Part shown: positions 37,701 through 49,700 of the stretch, one piece after another
Numbering within the stretch: position 1 is the stretch's first letter
How the letters are laid out: each line of letters opens with the position of its first letter
Assembly (NCBI GenBank): GCA_031002005.1
Contig: JARYHS010013630.1
Location: forward strand, 25,325,112-25,389,111
DNA from: Vandiemenella viatica
Lineage: Eukaryota > Arthropoda > Insecta > Orthoptera > Morabidae
Direction: 5' to 3'
Length of the DNA stretch: 64,000 bases
Position numbers and translations under genes: made by a program
Notes under the pieces: generated by a model
Told to the model about the DNA's origin: nothing
Database searches by the model: none
The model's input: the letters and a program-made list of their open reading frames with translations, nothing else

Positions 37701-40700
37701 ATCAGTGGCACTAATGCTTTTTCCGGCTGGGACTTGCAGTTTCCTCTTTTTGGTGGGACGAGTCTTAACAAAATCCAGACGTTTGCTTTCAAGGTGTGCA
37801 ATAAAAGCGTCTGATACTAACTCGAGGCTGAAATTAGCCACGCCAATGGTGGGTTCAAGTAACCCTAGAATTAGGCTTCAGGCTCCCTGTCACAGATTTT
37901 GTTATAAATAAGATAAATAACTATTGATGTTGACAATCTTTGGTTGAAATTACATTAGTAAGGGGTCTGACAATAAAAAAAATGCACTTACCTAATTTCA
38001 ACAATGAATTGTATGCTTTGAAAGCATAAAAGTTGTCCGGTAGAAAATTCTGTGCACGTTGCTAGGCAACATCGTAACCTCAACTAAACTCAGGAAGTAA
38101 CTTAGATAACCATGTGGATAGCGCTAGAGTCTGCAAAATGCTTCTACTCAGCGGGGAAACTAGGAACTACGTGCATCTCCTCAACAAATAAGTACCCGAG
38201 CGCGATTTTATCATTTTATCGTAATGGGCTCAAGTTACCCCCTAGGGTCCAAGTAACCCCGAGTCACGGTATTTAGTTTTAGATCAATTTACATGTATCA
38301 CAGAAAAAATCACGTCAGTTTGAAAAATAGTCTGTTTATCTAATAAGCACTGAAATTATCACTTTATTTGCAAAGAATTACATATATAGCCAGCAGCCGA
38401 GAAAACCCTTTCTGCCTCCTCATTCGTTGGTTTGATTGAAATCGTCATAAATAAAAAACTTTTTGAAAAACTTAACAACTTTCTGAACTTTTTTGAGATC
38501 ATCATATCTGGGAATCACCTCAGTATGTGGAATATCCAGTGCTATGAACACGCTTTGTGCTTTAATTGTGGCTTCCAGGTCTTTGTGGTCTACGTCCGAG
38601 TGAAAGTTTTTTCTATGCTCTCAATTTCTTTCAGTGTTTTTTTTGGGGGGAGGGGTATAAAACATCAACAACTGCCAATTGTGTGCTGTGTGAAAAGTAC
38701 AATTGCAGGTACGAAGGCAGAACGTTTTCCATGACGCTTGTTCCATTAGATCTTTTGCCGATAACAGCAGTTTCAACAGCAACACCAAAGCCTGTCAGTC
38801 GTTCCTTGATCAAACTGATGCAATGCTCCGTGGTGCACGAACCCTGTATTCTAAGCAAGCTGATATTAAAATGTGTTACTTTGTGGTGAACATAACCCCG
38901 GGTCCACACGCTTGGCACTTGCCGAAAATTCCAAACCTTTACAAACGCTTGGTTAATTGTGGGGAGCCGAACATTGACAGCCACACGCTTGCGAATGCGC
39001 TGGTATGTTTTGGAGAAGAAAGCGTGAGGGACGTCGATGTTGTGTTGGATATAAATTTTTGCTTATCCTATATTTATCATAAAAATTTAAACGAAAATGA
39101 AAATATAACGAGAAAGATAGCGAAGAAGATGGTGGATGTTAAAAATCCATAGAAACCGTTCCAGGTATAATTTCATTCATGTATTTAGTATGTAGTTTCA
39201 TGTATGTATTTCATTTAATATAATTAGGGGCCTATATGAATTTATTGTTTTATAATTGAAATTGTATAGTAATTATTGTTTTTACAGTATTATAATGTCT
39301 TTAACCATTACTTTTTGACTGCAGAGAATTTATGGAAAATAACTTTAATGAGCTACTTTATGACTTTTTATTTTGCTTATGGCTTTACGCCTTGTCAGTA
39401 ACGAGGTTATTAGAGGCGGGAATAGACATGGGGCAAGGAATGGGAAAGAATTCGGATTTGGCCTTTTCCTGAAGGAAGCATCCCGGCATTCGTCTACAGT
39501 GATTTGGAGAAACAATGGAAACCGCAAATCTCAATGCCCGGATGAGGATACGATCCGGCGTCCTGCCGAATGTGAGGCCAGATGGTTAATTGCTCACCCA
39601 CTACGCTCGGTGACCACGCTTCTTTATGAGCCATCTTGATAACTTCTGCCGGAAGAGATATGCTGATTTTGAACACACATTTGTTGCCGTGAGTCAAATG
39701 ACAACTTGAAGGATACAGTTAAACGGGGCAATACAACTGGTAAAAAATGAGTCGGACCGGAAAGTGACGACAGGGAGACACGGTGACGAAGACTGAAACA
39801 TGTTTTCACCCCATTTTACGGATTGCGGATCCACTTAATTAGGTGCTGGATCCGCCAGACTGCCAAATGATGCTGGATCCCGCATTGCTGGATTGCAGTC
39901 CCTAGCTACATCCCAGCTAAAGTTTAAGTAAGTCATTGGTTGATTAAAAAAAAAAAAAATAATCACGATGTTTCTGCCAATGCTACAAGTTAAAATTGTT
40001 TGATTATGAAGTCGCACTATGGTATAAACTATGGAAGGACAAGGGGATGACAACAGAAAATCTTAGAGAACTAGACCTTATGATAGAGTTAAATAAGATA
40101 GAAATATTCTAGAGATCCAACTGACCTGTCTGTGCATGCTTGGTGTACACAGAAAACTTTTACAAGAAAATTGTGATAAAATTGCAGATGAAGTAGCTCG
40201 AAAATTATTATTAGTATAATTATATATATTAATTAATTAAATTATAATTAATTAAAATATAATAATATTAATTAATTATTCAATTAATAGAATAAATATG
40301 TATTACATTAATAAAAGTTTCTTAGCATACGTATTATCGGTTTTCTCTTGCCTGCCCCCCCCCCCCCCTAAACAAAATCCTGGCTACGCCCTTGTACACC
40401 ATTCCACACTGTTTTCTCCGGAATGACCAGTTCACGACTAGCGCGAATGGTTGATTTTTGTGGACTGCCCACATAGCTCTGTCTCACGTGTTCTACGGTT
40501 TCCTTTGCGACACATTTTCTCCCACGCTGGTCTGTTAACACACACTATCAGTGTCATGATACTGGTGAAACCAACGTAAAATGCTCTTGTGACTAGGTGC
40601 ACCTTTTCCATATTTTTGTACGAATGCGCACTCCACATTCGTAACCGAAGAACACTTTTTTAACACACAAAAACTCTTCTGCTTTCCTGCCATCCACCCA

Positions 40701-43700
40701 GACACCAAGCAGTCATTTAAATTTTGTAAATTTATGTATCTTTTCATGTATCACTCATCCTTGTAGATTATGGAATTTACAATATACAGTGTTTTGAAAC
40801 CCGGTGAATCTTTTAGGTTAATCCTGTATATTGGTGTTAAGGCATTGAAAGATATTGGTGGAAGGATTAGAAGTTGCGTATGGAAGGGAAATGATGATCT
40901 TGACCACATACTGGCACTCAATTTCAGGCATAAGGGTGTGGGTAGATTTTCTTTCTTAGGTAAGGGGGTCAAGGATTGGAATAAGTTACCAGGAGAAATG
41001 ATGAATAATTAATCAAAAACACTAAAAGAATGTAAAATTGAAATAAATAGTGGGCTTAAGTAAGATTGGAAAAAGGGAAGGGGGAGCTGGAGGTGCAGGG
41101 AAATTACCACCAGATTAGGTGTTCCATTGCAATGAAAAAGAAATTAAAATTCTTACACATGATTTTTTCTTTCATTTTAGTGTTTACATTATACTCTTGA
41201 TACTGTTATGAGAATTTGAAAAGCATTGATAAATCTTATATATATATATAAAAATAGACGTGATTTTTCCTATATTTCACTTTTCAGGCACCACTACCTA
41301 ACACAGATCACTGATGTTTGTGGGTGGAAGTAGCATGGAGTTTCCTGTCGTGCACAACGTTGGCCGAATGCCGATAGCTGTGGGGATGTGGGAGATATAA
41401 TGATTAAAGTTGGTCAGTGCAAGGCGTTTTCATATTTCGACCAAAAATTCGTATCTCCGTATACTTCTCTTTCCTGCCACAACTACATAACATAGACTTT
41501 TGGTGTTTGTGTTTGGTAGTAGAATCATCTTTCCCGTCGTGCACTATGGTTGTTGGATGTCGGTAGCTATGGGGATGTGGGAGATATGGGGGTTGAAAGT
41601 GGTCGACCTGTGGCAGTTTCATACTTCTGCCAAAGACAAAAGTGTCATGGTGTATCACTTTTCAGCGAAAACTACAGATCACAGACAACTGGCGTTTGTA
41701 TGTAGTAGTAGCACAGAGTCACCTTTCGATCACAACAGCGGCTGAATTTCAGAAACTGTGGTACTGTGGTAGATATGGTGGTTGTTAGTGGCCGACCAAG
41801 TATATTTTCGTATTTCGACTGTCTCCACATATGTCACTTTTCTGCCACAACTACATAGCATAGAGCATTGGTGTTTGTGTTTGCTAGTAGAATCGTATCT
41901 CATGTAGTGCACTATGGTTGTTAGATGTCGGTAACTATGGGGGTGTGGGAGAAATGGGAGTTGAAAGTGGTTGACCTGTGGCAGCTTCATACTTCTGCCA
42001 AAGACAAAAGTGTCATGGTGTATCACTTTTCAGCGAAAACTATAGATCACAGATAACTGGCGTTTGTGTGTAGTAGTCGCACAGAGTCACCTTTCGATCA
42101 CAACAGCGGCCGAATTTCAGAAACTGTGGTACTGTGGTAGATATGGTGGTTGTAAGTGGCCGATCAAGGATATTTTCCTATTTCGACTGTCTCCGCATAT
42201 GTCACTTTTCTGCCACAACTACATAGCATAGTACATTGGTGTTTGTGTTTGGTAGTAGAATCGTATCTCATGTAGTGCACTATGGTTGTTGGATGTCGGT
42301 AGCTATGGGGGTGTGGGAGATATGGGGGTTGAAAGTGATCGACCTGTGGCAATTTCATACTTCTGCCAAAGACAAAAGTGTCATGGTGTATCACTTTTCA
42401 GCGAAAACTATAGATCACAGATAACTGGCGTTTGTGTGTAGTAGTAGCACAGAGTCACCTTTCGATCACAACAGCGGCCGAATTTCAGAAACTGTGGTAC
42501 TGTGGTAGATATGGTGGTTGTAAGTGGCCGACCAAGGATATTTTCGTATTTCGACTGTCTCCGCATATGTCACTTTTCTGCCACAACTACATAGCACAGA
42601 GCATTGGTGTTTGTGTTTGGTAGTAGAATCGTATCTTATGTTGTGCACTATGGTTGTTAGATGTCGGTAGCTATGGGGGTGTGGGAGATATGGGGGTTGA
42701 AAGTGATCGACCTGTGGCAATTTCATACTTCTGCCAAAGACAAAAGTGTCATGGTGTATCACTTTTCAGCGAAAACTATAGATCACAGATAACTGGCGTT
42801 TGTGTGTAGTAGTAGCACAGAGTCACCTTTCGATCACAACAGCGGCCGAATTTCAGAAACTGTGGTACTGTGGTAGATATGGTGGTTGTAAGTGGCCGAC
42901 CAAGGATATTTTCGCATTTCGACTGTCTCCGCATATGTCACTTTTCTGCCACAACTACATAGCATAGAGCATTGGTGTTTGTGTTTGGTAGTAGAATCGT
43001 ATCTCATGTAGTGCACTATGGTTGTTAGATGTCGGTAGCTATGGGGGTGTGGGAGAAATGAGGGTTGAAAGTGGTCGACCTGTGGCAGTTTCATACTTCT
43101 GCCAAAGACAAAAGTGTCATGGTGTATCACTTTTCAGCGAAAACTACAGATCAGAGATAACTGGCGTTTGTGTGTAGTAGTAGCACAGAGTCACCTTTCG
43201 ATCACAACAGCGGCCGAATTTCAGAAACTGTGGTACTGTGGTAGATATGGTGGTTGTAAGTGGCCGACCAAGGATATTTTCGTATTTCGACTGTCTCCGC
43301 ATATGTCACTTTTCTGCCACAACTACATAGCATAGAGCATTGGTGTTTGTGTTTGGTAGTAGAATCATATCTCATGTTGTGCACTATGGTTGTTAGATGT
43401 CGGTAGCTATGGGGGTGTGGGAGATATGGGGGTTGAAAGTGATCGACCTGTGGCAATTTCATACTTCTGCCAAAGACAAAAGTGTCATGGTGTATCACTT
43501 TTCAGCGAAAACTATCAATCGCAGATCACTCGCGTTTGTGTGTGGTAGTAACACAGAGTCTCCCATCGATCACAACGTTGGCCGAAATTCGGTAACTGTG
43601 GGAGTGTGTGAGATATGGTGTTTGAAATTGGTCGATCATGAATATTTTCGTGTTTCATCCAAAGACGTGTGTGTATCCGTAAATTTTACCTTGCTGCCGG

Positions 43701-46700
43701 AACTACATAGCGCAGAAGACTGGTACTTGTGTGTGGTAATAGTATCGAGTCTCCCATAGTGCACTAGGGTGGTTAGATGTCTATAGCTGTCAATATGAAT
43801 TCTTTACAATCACGAACGAAGTCGTGGGTACCAGCTAGTTTAAAAAAAAAATTGATGCCTTGTATTTTCATATAAATCAAGTATGGCTCAAGCATAATGT
43901 CAAGCTAGTTTTCACCATTTAAGTTAGAATAATTATTTAAAACAAGAATTGAAGTTTTAATTGTGACAGCTTTTACAAAATTTTTAGTAAAAATTTATCA
44001 TGTGAGGCTTTTGTGGCATCTGACAGCTGTGTAGCAAGCAGAAAATATTGGCCTGTAAATGAAATATAATGTTTTAAATTTAATGGTTCAATTAGTTTAG
44101 ATTAAGTGTTCAGAGTAATAGCTGATTAAAGTTAGAGTTAATAGCAACATTTAAAGAAATTTTTCTTTTTTACAGAATCAACTATATCCATCTGATGGCA
44201 CACTTCCGAATGCATACCCAGATTAAAGACCAAACTACTGCATTCATTCGTGGCTTCCGTTCAATCATCAATCCAGAATGGCTTTCTTTATTTTCCACTC
44301 CCGAGGTATGGCTTCTAAATCTTATTTCAATAACTGCTTTGCATTAAAGCAAGATTGAGCATTGCATAATAATTCACCCAAACCCTAATGATTATCAAGT
44401 TTTTATTTAATAATTTATCATTATTTATGGTTTAAGTATCTCGTCTCCAGCATTGTATGTGAAAAATCATAGAACAAGACTAGAGGCATTGATTAACTGA
44501 CTCGGAGAGTAATGAAAAATATCAAAGCTTTCCAAAGATGTTAGAATGCATGATAACGTAACTTAGTCCACAACACGAAGGTTGGTTGGATCCCCCCATA
44601 GGAGGTATACTAAGCCATTGTGTCAGGTAGGACAGAGAATTCCTTTCCTCTGGGACCTACAGTTTAACATGGAATCCGAACCATGGAATGACCTGGCATA
44701 GCTCATATGATCAAACACATCTCTTAAAAATTCCTATGCCCACCGGGATTGAACCCGGGATCAGAGCAGTGAACTTTTTGAAAGCAAGCACCTTAACCAC
44801 TGAGCCACCTGACTGCTCTGAATACATGATACTAAACACAAAACATCATTAGTTCACAGAATGATTTATCAGTTACTTTTTCGTATGTCGACCACGTATA
44901 GTCTCTTGGCAATTACAATCCTGATACTATTTTTCTTTTTATGACATTTCATTCGGTGGATTAAAGAGAAATAGTCTGTTGCGGTATTCCTAGGCAAAGA
45001 ACTAAGTCTTATTTTAAACTGGCTGGGATGCTTTATTAGTTTTTACTTGAGGGCAGAGAGATCAGGGAAGCAGTGCCTCCAAAAAATAAAATCTGTTTGT
45101 TCGCAATTCCTGAAACTACTGGAAGGCTTTTGAAGGGATATAATGTTTATAATGAGTGATGCAGATCATTGATTCTTTGACTGTTTGCATTGTGTCAGTG
45201 TTCATGCTTTCCAAGACTGTTGGTTGCTTTACAAGTGTGTTACAAAGTAGGAAAATGGAATCAAAGCAAAAGTTTACACCTCTATATTTTGCTGCTACAA
45301 TGTATTCCAATATTGTCACCATTCTGAATAGTTCTGATATTCAAGCTGAATAATCATTGATTAATTTCCTTAATAGTAACATCAGCCATGTTATCCAGAC
45401 AGTACCTTGGTGACTTTCAAAATCACAATTTACTTAATTGTTAATGTACACATGTTATGGTCAAATTCCTTCCCATTCCTTGCAACCAATCACTTGCCAC
45501 CACTGATGACCTCAATATAAAGAAGTCATAAAGCTCGAAGAAGGGAAAAAATTTTGCCCTGTCGTCCCTATGGACTCTTATGTTCTACTGCTGACAAAGG
45601 ATTTAAGCTAAGAATTTTTTTAAGAAAATGTTTCTGTTACATCCCACTTTCACCTGCGGTCTTCCCCATTGGGTAATATGGATAGTAAAACTTAGAAGTG
45701 GCAGGGGAGTAACAAAGAGGGTATATTAACTGTAACTTAACTTAGTCCACAACCTGAAGGTTGTATGGATACTTCCAAAGGAGGCATACCAAGCCATGTT
45801 TGTTGTCAGAAGTAGGATGGCCAATTCCTTTCCTCTGGGACCTCCAGTTTAATGTGGAATCCAAACCACAGAGCTTCCTGGCATAGCTCATATGATTTAA
45901 CACAACTCCCAAAATTCCAGCACCTGCCGGGATTCGAACCCGGAAGCAGAACAGTGAACATTTTGAAAGCAAGTGCCTTAACCACTGAGCTACCAGACCG
46001 CTTTATATTAACTGTATTGTACCTAAAATGAGCTGCCAGTCCTGATATAATCATTGGGCAAAGAACTCGCTTTCTTGATACACCATATTTTCGAAGCTAC
46101 CTTTGTTGCCAGGTGGGGAAGATTGATGCTTCAATGAAATCGAGGGTTGTGCCATCCAGGGTCTCTCATCTCAGATTGGCCTCAACGGAGAACCAGGCAA
46201 AATGTGTCCAACATTATTTTGGAATTAGCGAGAATCTGAAAGTAGGATAGGAAATGCCTCACCTTGCTGAAGGAGCCATGCTCAAAAACCGTGATCCTTC
46301 AGGTTGATGGTTCTGCACAGCCCAGCAAACTGCCTGGGTAAAGAAATCATTGTTAAAAATATCAGATCCAAGTATCAGACAGATAGATCTGACCACAAAA
46401 CAGGTCTATTTATTTAGAATGTTCACATGTTCAAGGCATGAGAATTAAAGAAGACAGCTACTGCAAAGGAAAGAATAATAATTAAAATTTATGGATATCA
46501 GTTTCTAATTATAACTGTATATGCAGCATATGATGATGATATCGTCCAGGTTAAAGGAAAATTTAATGAAAGGCTATCATTTGTTTAAACTAGAACCTGA
46601 AATGGAAATTAATAGTTTATGTTAGATGATTTTAAGGCCAGAGTTGGCAAAAGAAGAAATGACCAAATTAGCGTTATGATCAACCCTGGATGCGTGGTCA

Positions 46701-49700
46701 TGTACAGCGTACACAGGCAGATCTGAATCGTGCATTGTGTCAGGCTGACCGAACACACATTGGTCTGATAGATGTTTCTGGCATAACACGGAGTGACCAT
46801 ACCTCCCATGGACTCCACCTGAATGTTCGTGGCAAGCAGAAGCTAGCGCAACTAATTGTCAGTAGCATCAGGAGAGGCAGGTTGAATGTGAACCCCATCC
46901 CAGTGGTAATTGGTGGTAGGACTCAGTCTTTTTTAGGCCAAATTTCAAGAGTAGGAAGAGTTATTTAAGAAATGTACATAATGGTATTACAGTAAAAAAT
47001 AAAGAATGTCAGTCTAAAATAGCTTTGTTCCATCAGAACATTAGGGGTATCTCAAGCAAACTTGATGAGTTGATAATATCTATAGAAGAAACCCAAAAAT
47101 CATTGAATCTTAACATAAATATCGTATGTCTGACAGAACATCATCTGAAGAATTCTGAAATAGGTCTCCTCCCTTTTATTGGATATAGATTAGCTTCTTG
47201 TTATTGCAGGTCAGAGATGAGAATGGGTGGTGCAGTAATATATGTAAGAGAAAATACTGAGACAAAATCGTTAGATGTAAGTAAATACTGTATAGAACAA
47301 GATTTTGAATGCTGTGCAATACAGTTAGAGTTAGAAAAAAAATATCTTATAGTGCTGACAGTTTATAGGGCTCTCACAGGAGACTTCAGTAAATTTTGTA
47401 ATAAACTTGAGGCAGTTCTAATCACGTACTAAAAGGGAAATTATCCTCTGTGGAGACTTCAACATAAATTTTGCTGTAGAATGTAACCAGACAGATTATC
47501 TTCTAGGAATGCTTAGATCATTCAATCTCTATCAAACTGTAAATTTCCCAACTAGAACACAAAAAGATAGTAGTTCCATTATTGATAACATTTTTGTAGA
47601 GCACAATAAATTAGAAATACATGAAACAGTTCCAATGGAAAATGGTTTGTCAGACCATAATGCTCAAATAAATACTTTGGATGTTGTGGGAAATGAAAAT
47701 CACAAAAAGAAAGGATTTGTCAGAGTTAGGCCATTAAAGAACAATTCAATAAAAATATTAAATGATGAACTTCTCAATGAGGACTGGAGCACTGTTTATA
47801 AATTAAAAGGGGTAAAAAATAAATTCAATTACTTTCACCAAAGGTTTTTAGAAATTTACAAAAGGTGTCTCCCTACAATACTAGCTCCAATTGGTCAAAA
47901 ACGAGTAAACAAAAATTGGGTTACAGTTGGTATTAAAACATCTTGCAGACATAAAAGGGAATTGTATGTAAAAGTTAGGAATACTGATAATATGCTTCTC
48001 AGACAACATTACAAAACTTACTGTAGAATTTTAACCAAAGTAATAAAAGAAGCTAAATGTTTGGCCATAAACGATGAGATTAGTAGTTCAGATAACAAGA
48101 TAAAAAGTGTCTGGAACATTATTAAAAGAGAAACAACTGTATCATCCCTTGAACATAAACCTATATCTATAAGCATTAATGATAAACTTGTAAATTACCC
48201 CTCTTATGTAGGAAGTGCTTTCAATAACTACTTAACAGTTGCTGAATAAAAGTATGAATGTGTTGTATGCATTTGATAGAATTCTTTCAACAATTTTAAC
48301 ACAAAACCTTTATCAGTTTATTCCAATAAGAAATATTCATAAATATATTTTGTAGCAATGTAAAACCATTTCAATTCATTGTTGAATAAGGTCGAGATAC
48401 AGGCATACAAATAACTGACAATAGATGGAAGACGATATTCTGTAGGATAGACCATCACCCACTTGAAACAAGCATACGTTTTGTAAGACAACAAGCTTAT
48501 GGTGGGGTGGGGCATAAACTTGAATCTTAGCTGTGACCGTGTGTAGCCTTGGATTTAACAGTTTTGACTTAGTAAAGATGATACGGCCGCCACGTAGGTT
48601 TTTAACCAGAAAACTATGAAAAGGTAAAGTTCAATAAGGATAAGTAGTTCATTGCCATTTAAATAAGTATATTCTTCCAAAAGTTCACAAAGCCAACAAC
48701 TGTACAGGCAATCAGACGAATTTTCCAAAGAAATGTATTACAAGTTCGATTAACCAGTCGAGCCAGACCACACCCCAATAGTTCAAACTTCTAGTTGTAG
48801 TAATTTGACAAAAGAGAATCACACGCTCACATTGTTCAACAGCTTAGTAAAAGCAAACAATCCCGAGGCCTCACTTGAAGAAATACTATTTTAACCCGAC
48901 ATTAAGGTTAACTTGGATAAAAGAAGCGGCATTATTCCAAAATAAAACTTTCACTAATGTGCTAGATATAAAACTTTCCTGCCTACTGAGCTACGTGCTA
49001 TCGCGTTCGCGGTTCCTGGCAGACTGAGCGGTGAACAACTGGTCCTATATTCACATAGCACTTCCTGCTTCTCGAATATTCCTAGCGGCTTCTCACGCAG
49101 TGTGGGAACAAATCTTTTTCCTCTTTCCCAGGGGTGGTTACTCAGATATGAAATCGCACATCTGAAGTCCTAACATTGGCTAATCTGACCTTGACAATAA
49201 AAATAATTCAATCTGCTTGAAACTTTACAAATAGCTAGATCTTTAAATAAATGTTTACTTTAGTTATTATACTAAATATCCTAAATTTAATGCTTTAGCT
49301 GAAAATAAATAATTTAGATACGAACTTCCACTCCAAGCGAATGCCGAAAACTGATGAAATTAAAAATATTGGAAATACTATCTTGAAAACTGTAAAACTG
49401 CATTTTAACTTGAATAAACATAGAAAAATTACTTTGAAAATGAAATGCACTAATATTTTATCCAATCTAACTTATGGTTCTGAGAACAAATTTTGTCACG
49501 CAGTTACAAAATCTAACAGATAGCTTACATGCCCCTCCAAAATTGAAGTTATTTTCTACAGAAAACTAACTGAAATTTTCTAAAAAGAAACAAAAAAACT
49601 GAAAAACCTAAAAATCTCCCTCTTATCTACCTACGGTTGGGGCTGGTCTGCCATTCATACTTCTTTCACTCTCTCTCACTTATACCACAAAAATTTGCAA

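Larger units (their letters stand above)
31777..40394 (+). mobile_element. hAT transposon (DUF4371/ZMYM1-like transposase), 8.6 kb with nested inserts
   Basis: Terminal inverted repeats: left caagggcgtagccagg; right reversed caagggcgtagccaggattt. The target duplication is a perfect 8 bp, tacaccat, at 31769-31776 and 40395-40402, the hAT hallmark. Next to the ends are G/C runs including an inverted ggggggggcagctgcccccc. The transposase relic is at 35340-36660. Later insertions inside: PIF/Harbinger (32013-33537), TACGTGG MITE (33541-33886), pogo-like (36741-38269) and a SINE (39362-39620); a second hAT fragment (38350-39150) is also present. Unassigned parts: 33887-35339 (a GC-rich stretch 33890-34070) and 39621-40394 (AT-rich 40205-40310). 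Confidence 0.9.
29554..40826 (-). mobile_element. Mariner-like (Tc1/mariner superfamily) element, shattered by later insertions
   Basis: The ends are long inverted repeats: left cagggttagcctaaatgatt, right reversed caggattaacctaaaagatt, continuing ggtttcaaaatactgt and atgagtgatacatgaaaaga for about 100 bp. TA lies at 28367-28368 and 40827-40828. Its own sequence is only 29554-29639, 31058-31776 and 40403-40826 (about 1.2 kb). The transposase is on the minus strand: the N-terminal part at 40747-40440 includes [20 protein letters not shown], and the catalytic part at 31710-31190 has [29 protein letters not shown] and ARSDPM..FLL. Interrupted by an LTR, an RTE LINE and a hAT; the catalytic part also contains stops. 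Confidence 0.75.

Noticed and set aside
38703..39152. 149-codon + strand open frame
   Set aside because: It is the antisense of a hAT transposase fragment whose conserved motifs read on the minus strand.
41404..43498. Six similar minus-strand open frames of 76-98 codons (each starting [17 protein letters not shown])
   Set aside because: They repeat at the exact 368 bp satellite step. They reflect repeat conservation, not selection on protein; there is no start context, domain or partner exon.
41290..43800. CRISPR-like regular repeat spacing
   Set aside because: The repeat unit is 368 bp with no unique spacers, in a eukaryotic intron. It is a satellite.
24877..46003. tRNA genes suggested by A/B-box sequences near 14340, 24890, 44800 and 45990
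   Set aside because: Each is followed by a shared SINE body, and the 45735 copy has a 13 bp target duplication. They are SINE heads, not functional tRNA genes.
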